Of a stretch of DNA of 64,000 nucleotides, positions 8,634 through 17,279 are shown piece after piece. How positions within the stretch are numbered: the first letter of the stretch is position 1; every line of letters starts with the position of its first letter. The notes under the pieces are model-generated. The model did not search any database. It saw nothing but the letters and a program-made list of their open reading frames with translations, and was not told the origin of the DNA. Origin of the DNA: Oceanobacillus manasiensis. Lineage in GTDB: Bacteria; Bacillota; Bacilli; Bacillales; Amphibacillaceae. A program made the position numbers and the translations under genes. Location of the stretch: the NCBI RefSeq assembly GCF_000724085.1, contig NZ_CCDL010000001.1:1178001-1242000 (forward strand), read 5' to 3'.

Positions 8634-10067
8634 GTGGGAAAAATAAAAGACAAATTACTCATTGATGGAAATTGGATTACTACTAAGGAATATGCAAAAC
8701 TTTATTCACCATATTCAGAAGAAAAGATTGCTGAAGTACCTTTAGCAAATGAAGAAGAAGTGAATATGGCAATAGAATCAGCTAACAAAGCTAAGGAGAG
8801 TTGGATCAAAAAGCCTGCACATGAAAGAGCTGGTATATTAGAAAAACTTGCACAGCTATATCATGACAACTTTGATAAGGCAGCAGAAATTATTGCCTTA
8901 GAAGCTGCAAAACCCATTGAGTTAGCAAAAGGGGAGGTAGCCCGCACAATTCAAACCTTTAAATTTGCAGCAGAAGAGGCGAAAAGAATTCATGGTGAAA
9001 CAATCCCCCTAGACGCTGCGCCTGGAGGAGAAAATAGAATTGCATATACCATGCGAGAGCCGTTAGGAGTGATCGGGGCAATAACGCCTTTTAACTTTCC
9101 TTTAAATCTAGTCGCTCATAAGGTTGGACCTGCCATTGCATCTGGTAACACAATTGTATTAAAACCGGCGACACAAACACCGTTATCTTCTATCTTTCTT
9201 TCACAATTGTTAGAAGAGGCAGGACTTCCAGCAGGTGTATTGAATGTGGTAACTGGAAGTGGAAGATTCGTTGGGGATAAATTGGTAACGGATCCGCGAG
9301 TGAATATGATCACGTTTACTGGAAGTCCTGAAGTTGGGATTGGGATTCGTAATAGAGCAGGATTAAAGCGAGTTACGTTAGAGCTCGGAAATAACGCAGC
9401 AGTTATTATCGACAAAGATACAGTTATCGATGAAAAGTTAATTTCCCGTTGTGTGACAGGCGCATTTTCCAATAACGGGCAGGTCTGTATTTCACTACAA
9501 AGAATTTATGTCCATGAAGAAGTTTACGAAACGTTTGTGGAGAAATTTACTGAGGCCACAAAAAGGTTAAAAACAGGAGACCCTTTAGATCCTGAGACGG
9601 ATGTTTCCGCATTAATTTCAAAGAAAGATGTAACGCGATCTTTAGACTGGATTGAAGAAGCTAAAAATGCTGGTGCAACAATTGCAACAGGCGGAGATGC
9701 AAATAGAAATACTGTAAATCCAACTGTTATTTTAGAAGCAGATCGTAATCTTAAAGTATCGTGTCAAGAAGTGTTCGCCCCAGTCGTCATTATCAACAAA
9801 ATGAAATCGGTGAGCGAAGCCATTGATTTAGTGAATGATTCAAGGTATGGATTGCAGGCAGGCATTTATACGAAAGATATTGAAACAGCACTAGATGCAA
9901 CAGAGAAATTGCAGGTTGGAAGTGTCTTAATCAATGATATCCCTACATTCCGTGTTGACCACATGCCATATGGTGGGGTAAAAGAAAGTGGTACAGGTCG
10001 AGAAGGAATAAAATATGCTGTAGAAGAAATGACGGAAATGAAGTTAGTTATTTGGAATAGAAACTGA
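8634..10067 (+). CDS. Aldehyde dehydrogenase family protein
   Basis: A 477-residue NAD(P)-dependent aldehyde dehydrogenase. The general-base glutamate is at about residue 250 in LELGNN (the usual form is ELGG), and the catalytic cysteine is at about residue 285 in NNGQVCIS. The cofactor block ITPFNFPLN is near residue 145. The GTG start follows AGGTG. The closest families by pattern are the non-phosphorylating glyceraldehyde, lactaldehyde and sulfolactaldehyde dehydrogenases; the exact substrate is not decidable here. It ends the catabolic operon and is followed by a hairpin terminator at 10161. Confidence 0.88.
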   Translation: MGKIKDKLLIDGNWITTKEYAKLYSPYSEEKIAEVPLANEEEVNMAIESANKAKESWIKKPAHERAGILEKLAQLYHDNFDKAAEIIALEAAKPIELAKGEVARTIQTFKFAAEEAKRIHGETIPLDAAPGGENRIAYTMREPLGVIGAITPFNFPLNLVAHKVGPAIASGNTIVLKPATQTPLSSIFLSQLLEEAGLPAGVLNVVTGSGRFVGDKLVTDPRVNMITFTGSPEVGIGIRNRAGLKRVTLELGNNAAVIIDKDTVIDEKLISRCVTGAFSNNGQVCISLQRIYVHEEVYETFVEKFTEATKRLKTGDPLDPETDVSALISKKDVTRSLDWIEEAKNAGATIATGGDANRNTVNPTVILEADRNLKVSCQEVFAPVVIINKMKSVSEAIDLVNDSRYGLQAGIYTKDIETALDATEKLQVGSVLINDIPTFRVDHMPYGGVKESGTGREGIKYAVEEMTEMKLVIWNRN

Positions 10068-10160
10068 GGAGTGGAAGTGGGCCATGCATAATGAGTTGTA
10101 AAGAGTTCAGTAGAAGGAACTGAAAACCTTATGCTTACTAAAAGAAATTGTGATAAAAAA

Positions 10161-10201
10161 GGAGACTCTCTTTGTATTGTTTGAAGGGGAGTCTTCTTTT
10201 T
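10161..10201 (+). terminator. Terminator of the permease-dehydrogenase operon
   Basis: AGACTCTC pairs with GGGAGTCT (one wobble) and is followed by TCTTTTT. It lies about 95 bases after the aldehyde dehydrogenase stop. Confidence 0.7.
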
Positions 10202-10588
10202 ATGTACACTGGATTGAGTCTTTTTTACTATTATATTGAAATTCATGGTAGTATATTACTATATTTATTTGCTGTGCAAAATTATCCATATATTACAATT
10301 TGGAGGGGATGATTAGAAACATTGTTGAAATTTCCCTATAATCATTAAACCATTCTGCAATCATGAATTTAGATTTATATTAGAATCTGAAAAGAAGACT
10401 AGAGATGATAGATTAAAATGTGTATTAGTATACTTGTTTATAAAAACTGAATAGCGAAGAGCCAAAAATACTTAGAACAAAATCCTGAAAATTGCCGAAC
10501 GTAAATAGAAATTATATATCATTTTAACGTTTTAAACATGCGGTGGAAACGTACAAAGAGAAAGTTATTTAGAGGGGGAAGTTTAAAA
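10202..10588. other. AT-rich intergenic stretch
   Basis: I see no gene here. It contains the left copy of a 15-base inverted repeat (10448-10462) and the leader of the zinc-ribbon gene with an AGAGGGGG ribosome binding site. Confidence 0.5.
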
Positions 10589-11418
10589 TTGTTTTGTTCA
10601 AATTGTGGAAATCCTTTAAAGGAAAATGAAAAATTTTGCTCTAATTGTGGGAAAGAAATGAGTATTAGTGAAGGCACAGAAAAACCCAGCCTTATGCAAC
10701 GTATCAAGAATAACAAAAAGAGCTTCATGATTGGGATAGGGGCTTTACTTATTGTAGCAATAGTATTTGTTAAGTTCACAGGTGGAGGTTCACCAGAAGA
10801 CAAAGTAGAAAGTTTTATTGAATCTATTGCTAATGAAGATGTAGATCTATTTGCGGAAATTATGATGGAAACTTGGGCTTGGAATATGAACGAGGAGTTA
10901 ACGTATGAATTTGGAGATAATTGGAGTAAAGATTTATCTATCCAAACCATAGAAGAATTAGAAGACACTGCAAGTATTGCAGTAGACTTAAAGTATGATA
11001 GTGATGAAATGATGCTATTTAAAAATGATGATAACGGAAAATGGATGCTTGATATAGCTTCTGATATTGTAATTGAAGGGAAAAACCCTCGTGTGGTAGC
11101 AGAAGACATCTATGAGGCTATAGCAAGTGTAGATTCAAAGAACATATCGAAAATGGTGGATTTAGAAACCAGAGCAGATTTTCAATATGAATTGGTTGAA
11201 CTTAATAGTGAATTCAAGGAAAAGATGGGAAGAACTTGGGTAGATAATGTTAGAGTAGAAACCGTAATGGAAACTGATACAACAGCAGTTGTCGAAGTTC
11301 TATTAGGTGAAGATTCTGGGGAAGTTGAGTTAGTAAAAACTGGCAAAGGAAATTGGGTTCTATCAGAAGATTTTTATTATTAATTTCATATTAAATTGAT
11401 AACGCTCTTCGCTATTCA
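10448..11418. repeat. 15-bp inverted repeat pair flanking the zinc-ribbon gene
   Basis: TGAATAGCGAAGAGC at 10448-10462 is matched exactly, in inverted orientation, at 11404-11418. The pair brackets a single gene and spans about 970 bases. No transposase lies inside and I found no target duplication, so it may be recombination debris or a regulatory pair rather than element ends. Confidence 0.5.
10589..11383 (+). CDS. Zinc-ribbon membrane protein, TcaA-like
   Basis: A 264-residue protein with an N-terminal zinc ribbon (CSNCG and CSNCG, two CxxC pairs 12 residues apart), a basic linker, one transmembrane segment at about residues 42-62, and an acidic extracellular part. The architecture resembles TcaA/YvbJ-type zinc-ribbon membrane proteins of Firmicutes. 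I chose the TTG at 10589 because AGAGGGGG is 10 bases upstream and the start puts the zinc ribbon at the very N-terminus; a longer form from 10538 would add 17 basic residues with no clear ribosome binding site. It sits alone in a decayed zone between an exact 15-base inverted repeat. Function is unknown; a role in envelope stress sensing is a guess. Confidence 0.75.
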   Translation: MFCSNCGNPLKENEKFCSNCGKEMSISEGTEKPSLMQRIKNNKKSFMIGIGALLIVAIVFVKFTGGGSPEDKVESFIESIANEDVDLFAEIMMETWAWNMNEELTYEFGDNWSKDLSIQTIEELEDTASIAVDLKYDSDEMMLFKNDDNGKWMLDIASDIVIEGKNPRVVAEDIYEAIASVDSKNISKMVDLETRADFQYELVELNSEFKEKMGRTWVDNVRVETVMETDTTAVVEVLLGEDSGEVELVKTGKGNWVLSEDFYY

Positions 11419-11439
11419 ATACTGTAAATGAAGTAAGTG

Positions 11440-11640
11440 GACACATTACCAACATATGCAACGGAGCCTCCTGATGAGATAATCTTTGTAGATTGGTTCT
11501 CACAGGAGGCTTTGAATTAGGCGAAATGGTATTGAGAGATGTAGTTGAAGAAGGCAGGTGGATTTATGCTTGAAGCAACAATTTAAGAAGGTCTACAGCA
11601 GTTTTCGGACTGGTTTGTAGATTTTTGTAGGATGAAGTAG
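11440..11640 (+). pseudogene. Decayed 3' fragment of a UDP-glucuronate epimerase gene
   Basis: The last part (11567-11640) reads EATI-stop-EGLQQFSDWFVDF and then stops. This matches the C-terminus of the intact epimerase at 1162-2187 (ETTIEEGLQQFANWYVDYY) almost codon for codon, with an in-frame stop. A further short match (LPTYATE against VPATYASTE) lies at about 11445-11466. Between the two pieces there is about 70 bases more than in the intact gene, and this contains a strong hairpin. It is a dead paralogous fragment, probably left from loss or rearrangement of a polysaccharide locus. Confidence 0.65.
11465..11511 (+). terminator. Strong hairpin inside the decayed epimerase fragment
   Basis: AGCCTCCTG pairs with CAGGAGGCT, with four more pairs inside (GAGA/TCTC), followed by TTT. 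It could terminate the zinc-ribbon transcript. Confidence 0.5.
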
Positions 11641-11725
11641 GGGAAAGGTGAATCTATGAACAAGGATTGGCGAAGGTATCGGGGGTGCTATTCAAGAAAG
11701 TATTGAACCCAATTCCTACCCTATA

Positions 11726-11840
11726 CTAATTAAAAATAATGGAGATGTTATGACGTTACAAAAGGTCTTTGGACATTTCATCATTAGAAAGGGTAAGAAA
11801 GTTTGTTCAAATGACTGATAGTGATTTTCATAGACAAGGG
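11726..11840 (+). pseudogene. Tyrosine recombinase (phage integrase) C-terminal remnant
   Basis: One frame reads NNGDVMTLQKVFGH and then, after a one-base shift, LERVRKFVQMTDSDFHRQ. Together these match the C-terminal catalytic block of XerC/phage-type integrases (NGGD...TLQKxLGH...SLExxRKYVQMTD), including the LGH-type histidine box. There is no intact reading frame, so it is a remnant of an integrase. It lies next to the decayed epimerase piece and upstream of the five-gene ATPase operon, so it marks past mobile-element activity at this spot. Confidence 0.6.
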
Positions 11841-12095
11841 AAGGGTAGTCTATTAATAATATATATAATCTAGAAACTTGTTGAAGCAGTTATAGGAATT
11901 AATCTGCTTTTTGGTTTGGATAACAACCGGTAATCAGGTATTAAAATACGGTGTTTGCAAGAGATTCTAACACAATCTAAGAATAAGGGTCAAAGAGACC
12001 ATATTAATGAAGCTAATCATTTACTGAATAGAATAGCTACAAAATTATGATGCGTATGCTTGATGAGTATTGGTTGAAATCTCCCTATCTGTAAC
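11841..12095. other. Decayed stretch without an intact gene
   Basis: A short open stretch at about 11969-12050 reads as protein-like (QSKNKGQRDHINEANHLL) before a stop, but I cannot assign it. No start signal is present. It is best read as further debris. Confidence 0.4.
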
Positions 12096-12287
12096 TTAGT
12101 GTAGCCTATCCAAGGAGCTATGGCTATATGCCAGGGTTTTCTTTTTTGTTAAAACCTCTAGAGGTATTTTCTCATAACGTTTTTTATCGTAGTTGTATAC
12201 TTTGATTAAATTAGCTTTCTTAACAAACATGTAATTTACATATTTATCAATAAAATATTTTTTCTTTTTTAAGTTATTCAAGGTCAT
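12096..12287 (-). CDS. Small basic hypothetical protein (weak call)
   Basis: A possible 63-residue lysine-rich protein. I chose the ATG at 12285-12287 because AAGGATGG lies about 9 bases upstream; a start at 12308 has no ribosome binding site. It is unlike anything I recognise and lies in decayed DNA, so it may not be real. Confidence 0.25.
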   Translation of the reverse strand: MTLNNLKKKKYFIDKYVNYMFVKKANLIKVYNYDKKRYEKIPLEVLTKKKTLAYSHSSLDRLH

Positions 12288-12391
12288 CAACTTAACACCA
12301 TCCTTCATTTAAATATAAAGACAGAATTATATGTAGCATGAATCCCAGCAGAATTCAAGATAACATAATGGTAATTCCACATAATAGATGA

Positions 12392-12646
12392 CATAAAAGC
12401 AAGAAGTCCACTCCCATTATCATTATACTGCATTCAAGCCATTTAAGAAATAAGGAGTTACCAAACCCTATTTCGTCTGGGATGTTGTCTCTAGAAGCTA
12501 CTTTAAACGTTATAGCTATTTGTGATTACTTCCATTTAGAACATATAGCAATTTATTTGAAGCCGTTTTATAAACTTTATTGGCCTTTAATTCCCTATAA
12601 AGAAAAAGAGTATCCAAAATTAATTGAAAACTTAATATCCTTATAG
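12392..12646 (+). pseudogene. Unrecognised coding remnant
   Basis: An 84-codon open stretch with good codon usage and a natural stop at 12644-12646 but no start codon with a ribosome binding site. It includes HSSHLRNKELPNPISSG and, further on, DYFHLEHIAIYLKP. It looks like the C-terminal end of a once longer protein. I do not recognise the family. Confidence 0.4.
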
Positions 12647-12687
12647 TAATATTTACTTACACATAGGTATAAAGGAGGGGGAGCAGG

Positions 12688-13170
12688 GTGAGAAGACCTA
12701 TTTTTGAGGTCGATAAAACTAGTAAAACGGATTTGCAAGTCCTTTCTCAAGTAGGGAATCGAACAACTGTTGAATTAACAGGTTTAGAATTAAAGAGAAG
12801 ACTACGAAAAAAACGTTCGTCTTCTTATGTAGAATCAATAAAGAAGTTGGATGCTCATAGTGTTACGAATAACCAAGCACAAATTGATGAGTTAAAAGAA
12901 GCAATACGGAGCGAATTTCCTGAACTTAAACCATATCAGTTTCCAATAGGTATTATTGCGAGATGCTATTTAGGAAAAACGTACGAAGTTCATACATTAG
13001 ATGTTATATTCGATATTGTTAAGCATTATAAAAAAGGAGAAAGTCTTCCTCAACAACTAGAAAAGGGCAGAAGCTTAGCATTACATCCAAGTTATGAATT
13101 TATAGAGGTTTACAATGATGTAATAAGAGCAGTGACCATCCATGGTGATGTGTCCGTTATTGAGGAGTGA
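12688..13170 (+). CDS. Hypothetical protein, first gene of the AAA ATPase operon
   Basis: A 160-residue protein starting with GTG behind a strong AAAGGAGGGGGA ribosome binding site. It has a basic region near residues 35-50 (many Arg/Lys) and a helical central part, and no signal peptide or membrane segment. I do not recognise a domain. The stop is 7 bases before the next start, and the five genes to 17203 run in one direction with overlaps or tiny gaps, so they are almost certainly cotranscribed. By position it could be a regulatory or adaptor subunit of the ATPase complex, but nothing in its sequence proves this. Confidence 0.7.
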   Translation: MRRPIFEVDKTSKTDLQVLSQVGNRTTVELTGLELKRRLRKKRSSSYVESIKKLDAHSVTNNQAQIDELKEAIRSEFPELKPYQFPIGIIARCYLGKTYEVHTLDVIFDIVKHYKKGESLPQQLEKGRSLALHPSYEFIEVYNDVIRAVTIHGDVSVIEE

Positions 13171-13177
13171 ATATCTA

Positions 13178-14899
13178 ATGTCTTCAGAGAGAATTATTTA
13201 CGAGGCTGATCTAGGACGAATCGAGAACGGCCTTAAAGTCTTAGAGGATGGAGTAGAAGTCCTAGAAAATGGTTTAGACAATGTATATAACCAAATTGAT
13301 ACAGTAAATAGAGAAGTGCTAGATTCAAAAGCTAGCCTAAATGCACTAATAGAAGAATTTCATCTATTTGTAAGAAAAGATCAACTAGAAAAAAATATAC
13401 AGATTGCAGAAACAAGGTTAGTTAAGGTACGTCAAGAATTAGAAACAAAATTTGGACATTATGGAGAGGTACGCCGCCGAGTAACTGGTATTCTTCAAGC
13501 GGCAGATGTAGGTCTTGTAAAAAAGGGAACAATCGAAAACACGACAGAAGAGCAAATGCTTTTAGCACCAAGATACTGGTTAGCCCCATGTTTAATTGCT
13601 CTATCCGCATGGTTAAATGATAATCATGAACTTGCTGATAAAGCAATGATGGAAGCGCTTCGTCGGGATGATGAAAAAACGTCCTTGTTTTTTGCTTTGG
13701 TTACTCGACGTGGTGCTCGCTACAAAGCAAGCAGAGCATGGTTAGAACGTTATTTTGGATTACAGGATCCACACCAGTTAGAAAGAGAAATTGTTGTATT
13801 AATTGACGGGTTCACTAATGGAATATTTGGTGCTGACTCTCGGGCGAAAATTAGTAAGGAAATTGAAACTTGGATAAATGAATTATCCGAGAGAGTAGGG
13901 TTTGTGGAAGAACAACATGAACAATGGAAAATTGCACTAAAATCAAAACAACAAAAGCTGAATGCTAATGATTATACATATTTAAGGAAAAATAGTACGT
14001 CATGGCCAAAGCTACAAGAAAGCCTGGAAGGAGCTAAACTTTATCAAATAATTTTTGATTATTTTTCAGAAATTTTCAGTAAAGAAATCACCCCGAATAA
14101 AGGTATTGCCTATGCTGTAGATGCATTACTAGATACGTTGGTTTCAAAATTTGACGAAGAAGAGCTGCCGAATCGCCGTGATGAGCGCTTATTATCTTTA
14201 ATCATTGAGAATGATGGAGATAAGGTTGCTGCTCAACAATTATTTGATGATGAAAAAACATTGGAGGAACGGGTTAGTTTTAACCAGTTGCTTACTAATT
14301 TTGCAATGCATGCAGACGTTTCAAATGCATCTTTAGCGACACAGAAGTATTCTATTTCTTTATCGAAGAATTGGATTAAGAGTGCCTACGATGATCTTAC
14401 TGTGAAGAACCGTGCAATAGTTCCAGTAGATATTGATTTAGAAATTGATCAGTGGAAAGGTACCACTCAGGATGGAAGTAATGAAGACGAGCTAATTCAA
14501 TCGTTGGATTATCATATCGAAACTAGAAGAAAAGATGCTTTGTCTCAAGTGAAATTAAAATTAAAATACTGGATTGGTCTAGCAGGTGGTCTAATGTTTG
14601 CATATCTTGGATTTAGTACGCCATTTTTATTTGTTTTTGCACTCATTTGTGCTGGTTATTTTTATATAGGGAAAAAGGATGTAGCAAAACGGAAGGATCA
14701 CATTCGTAAAGATTATAATAATTTATTAAAATATTGTAGAGAAGAATTGCTTGCCTCTTTAGTCGAAGTAGTAGATTGGCGAGAGGAATATAAAAAAGAA
14801 GATGAAAATTCAGTGAAATTTACTGAATTTCTAGATTCCATTTCACCAGAACAATATACATTTTCTAGTCACGATGTGGCAAGGTCTGTGGTTAACTAG
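13178..14899 (+). CDS. Coiled-coil membrane protein of the AAA ATPase operon
   Basis: A 573-residue protein. Residues 1-100 form a heptad-rich coiled coil (ENGLKVLEDGVEVLENGL and on). The middle is a long soluble helical domain with a YWLAPCLIALSAWL patch, and two adjacent hydrophobic segments lie near residues 463-505 (LAGGLMFAYLGF, FVFALICAGYFYIG), followed by a cytosolic tail. The ATG at 13178 has GAGGAG 10 bases upstream; a start at 13142 would overlap the previous gene without a ribosome binding site. The family is not recognised. The layout suggests a membrane-bound scaffold or client for the ATPase encoded at the end of the operon. Confidence 0.72.
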   Translation: MSSERIIYEADLGRIENGLKVLEDGVEVLENGLDNVYNQIDTVNREVLDSKASLNALIEEFHLFVRKDQLEKNIQIAETRLVKVRQELETKFGHYGEVRRRVTGILQAADVGLVKKGTIENTTEEQMLLAPRYWLAPCLIALSAWLNDNHELADKAMMEALRRDDEKTSLFFALVTRRGARYKASRAWLERYFGLQDPHQLEREIVVLIDGFTNGIFGADSRAKISKEIETWINELSERVGFVEEQHEQWKIALKSKQQKLNANDYTYLRKNSTSWPKLQESLEGAKLYQIIFDYFSEIFSKEITPNKGIAYAVDALLDTLVSKFDEEELPNRRDERLLSLIIENDGDKVAAQQLFDDEKTLEERVSFNQLLTNFAMHADVSNASLATQKYSISLSKNWIKSAYDDLTVKNRAIVPVDIDLEIDQWKGTTQDGSNEDELIQSLDYHIETRRKDALSQVKLKLKYWIGLAGGLMFAYLGFSTPFLFVFALICAGYFYIGKKDVAKRKDHIRKDYNNLLKYCREELLASLVEVVDWREEYKKEDENSVKFTEFLDSISPEQYTFSSHDVARSVVN

Positions 14900-14907
14900 G
14901 AGGACTA

Positions 14908-15087
14908 ATGATGAATAATGAAAGTAAAGTTTTGGACAGTAATAAAGCGAGAGATCAAAAGTTTAAACTTGCAATGGAAGAGTTAGAAAAAGAAACAACA
15001 AATACTGCCTTAGTAACACAATTTCCACAGTGGGACTTAAAACCACCTGTTAATTTAGTAAAAAGAAGGAGTACAAAACTGTTATGA
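14908..15087 (+). CDS. Small acidic/helical protein of the AAA ATPase operon
   Basis: A 59-residue protein starting ATGATG behind AGGAGG, 9 bases after the preceding stop. Its TGA stop overlaps the ATG of the next gene (ATGA), which is strong evidence that it is translated. It reads MMNNESKVLDSNKARDQKF, then a helical segment and a basic tail (VKRRSTKLL). The family is unknown. It may be a small adaptor or a chaperone partner of the operon products. Confidence 0.72.
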   Translation: MMNNESKVLDSNKARDQKFKLAMEELEKETTNTALVTQFPQWDLKPPVNLVKRRSTKLL

Positions 15088-15644
15088 GTAATCCAAAGAC
15101 GTACGCAGAATGGATGGTTTGTTTTAATCAATTCAAGGAAGGAGCGAAGGATGAAGAGACCATTCAGTCTATGGAGAGTGGGGTTATCAATTGGTCAAAA
15201 GGTGTGGCGGAACGTTTAACTCAGCGTCTGTATGAGGCAATTGATTACCGGCTACGTTTGTCTGCAAATCAACTGCAGAAGGATTTAGATTATAGTAGAG
15301 ATATTGAAACAGAGGTAGTAAAAGCACTTTTATCTGCACGTAAACGGTTGGCCGTTATTCATAGGGCAGCAACTATTCGGTCTTTTCCAGAAGAAGTTAG
15401 AGATACGATGGAAAACCTCTTAATCGACTATGCAAAAAATACTCAGCAATCCTTAGAAGATAGTGCCAAATCTGATCGAACTGGACGCCTTCGTATGATG
15501 ATAGGAAATAATCCTATTACAACGTTTGATAAAGTTGAAAACCTCTTTGGAGCAGTAAAAACTTCGGTAGAAGACAACCAAATCAAAGATTCAAGCAATC
15601 AGATGAATGGGAAAATGAATCGAAGAAGGGTTATATTATCATGA
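15084..15644 (+). CDS. Hypothetical helical protein of the AAA ATPase operon
   Basis: A 186-residue, mostly alpha-helical, soluble protein. The start overlaps the preceding stop by 4 bases (ATGA), and its own stop overlaps the ATPase start by 4 bases (ATGA). There are no membrane segments and no cysteine clusters; the C-terminal 35 residues are polar and likely flexible. The family is not recognised. The overlap on both sides implies coupled, stoichiometric synthesis with the ATPase, so a subunit or substrate adaptor is the most likely role. Confidence 0.7.
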   Translation: MSNPKTYAEWMVCFNQFKEGAKDEETIQSMESGVINWSKGVAERLTQRLYEAIDYRLRLSANQLQKDLDYSRDIETEVVKALLSARKRLAVIHRAATIRSFPEEVRDTMENLLIDYAKNTQQSLEDSAKSDRTGRLRMMIGNNPITTFDKVENLFGAVKTSVEDNQIKDSSNQMNGKMNRRRVILS

Positions 15645-17203
15645 ATGATTTACAATCTTGTTTAGAGACATTAGAAAGATATTTAAAAGCTAGAATACCG
15701 TTTATTTCTATTCGTACCTCAGAACGAGCACGAGCATTGGAAATAGCGGCTGAAATTGCCCATAAATTAACAATTCCCGTTTTTTACCACACAATCTCTC
15801 AAGGTACTAGGGATATTGTTTCCAATCGACTAGTGAACGATGATCGCTCGGTAATGGGGGGGCTTGATTTTGCTAATCAAAAAATTTCTCAGCAACAGAA
15901 TGTCACGTACATTTTTACCGAAGTACAGGATTTGGGAGATGACACTCCAACTGCCAGACAATTCCAGGATTTAGCTATGATGGCAACGGAAACAGGAGGA
16001 AGTATCATTGTTATTACCAACGATCCTGTTTGGGGGCCATTGCAGCGTCATGGGATGTCTATTAAATTGGCCCCCCCAAATGAGGATGAGATGCTGAAAA
16101 TTATTCAAGGTCAAATTTCTCCGTACCGTGGTGAAATCCCTATTGAATGGGGAGAAGAGGAAGAAAAGCAGGCTGCTGCTATTTTGTCGGGGATCAGTCA
16201 GATAGAAGCAGAAAATGTCATTGTTACATTGTTAGCTAATGGTGAGATTAAAAATGATGATTTAAAAGAATTAATGCATGCGAAAGATAGAATCTTTGCT
16301 GACATTTCAGGGATCGAACGTGTGTATGTTCGAAAAGATTATGAAGTAGGTGGGTTAGAGGGCATGAAGCTCTGGTTAGACGCAAATGAAAAGTTGCTAA
16401 CAGCTGATTTGCGGAAAAGGGGAATTCGACCACCAAGAGGAATTCTATTAGTAGGTGTTCCTGGTTGTGGTAAATCCTTATCGGCAAAATCGATTGCATC
16501 TCAATGGAACCTCCCGCTTTATCGCTTGGATCTTTCTACAATCCATGGGCAATATTTAGGACAAAGTGAATCTAGATTAAAAGAGGCTTTACAAACTGCA
16601 GACCATGTAGCACCTTGCATCTTATGGATTGATGAAATCGAGAAAGGTTTAGCAGGTGCGCTAGGTGGGGGAGATGGGGGGACATCTACGCGATTAGTTG
16701 GACAATTTTTATATTGGCTTCAAGAGAGCTTAGCAAGAGTATTCGTTGTGGCTACTGCAAATGATGTATCTCAATTACCTCCAGAGCTACTTAGACGTGG
16801 CCGATTTGATGAATTATTCTTTGTTGATTTGCCAACTCCAAAAGAAAGAGAAGATATCATTAAAATTTATATATCTAAAGGGTTAAAACAGGAAGTTAAT
16901 CCTAGTTTATTAGAGAAATTAGTGCGTCTTTCAGAAGGATTTGCCGGAGCTGATATCGAAGCAGCAGTAAGAGATGTCGTTAAACAAGCTGTTATAAGAG
17001 GTGATGAGTCGATAACAGATCAAACTTTTGTTAGCAACTTTGAGAATGTTGTCCCATTATCACAAACAAGTCCTGAGCAAATTGACCAAATTAGAAATTG
17101 GGGTCGTGAACGGGCAGTGCCAGCAGGTATATCATTTGATGAATCACCGATGGTTGAAGAACAATTTCCAAGAAAAAAAGGTAGTAGAACTGTTTTGGTG
17201 TAA
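15641..17203 (+). CDS. Ycf46-like AAA+ ATPase
   Basis: A 520-residue AAA+ protein with the Ycf46-type two-part layout: a degenerate N-terminal ATPase-like domain (residues about 1-200) without a P-loop, then an active AAA module. Walker A is GVPGCGKS near residues 272-279, Walker B is CILWIDEIEKG near 326-336, and the arginine finger lies in LLRRGRFDE near 383-390. The second-region helix and sensor part resemble FtsH/SpoVK. There is no protease domain or membrane segment, so it is a remodelling ATPase, not a protease. It is the last gene of the tight five-gene operon. The cellular role of bacterial Ycf46-like proteins in such operons is not established. Confidence 0.88.
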   Translation: MNDLQSCLETLERYLKARIPFISIRTSERARALEIAAEIAHKLTIPVFYHTISQGTRDIVSNRLVNDDRSVMGGLDFANQKISQQQNVTYIFTEVQDLGDDTPTARQFQDLAMMATETGGSIIVITNDPVWGPLQRHGMSIKLAPPNEDEMLKIIQGQISPYRGEIPIEWGEEEEKQAAAILSGISQIEAENVIVTLLANGEIKNDDLKELMHAKDRIFADISGIERVYVRKDYEVGGLEGMKLWLDANEKLLTADLRKRGIRPPRGILLVGVPGCGKSLSAKSIASQWNLPLYRLDLSTIHGQYLGQSESRLKEALQTADHVAPCILWIDEIEKGLAGALGGGDGGTSTRLVGQFLYWLQESLARVFVVATANDVSQLPPELLRRGRFDELFFVDLPTPKEREDIIKIYISKGLKQEVNPSLLEKLVRLSEGFAGADIEAAVRDVVKQAVIRGDESITDQTFVSNFENVVPLSQTSPEQIDQIRNWGRERAVPAGISFDESPMVEEQFPRKKGSRTVLV

Positions 17204-17279
17204 TTTTGCTAATAAGTTAGCTCTCTTGAAATGTGCGGACACTAAAGGGCAAGTAACTTTTGAGTAAATATTATAAAGA

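Noticed and set aside
12688-17203. Reading the AAA ATPase as an FtsH-type protease
   Set aside because: There is no HEXXH zinc-protease domain or N-terminal membrane anchor; the protein ends soon after the ATPase module.
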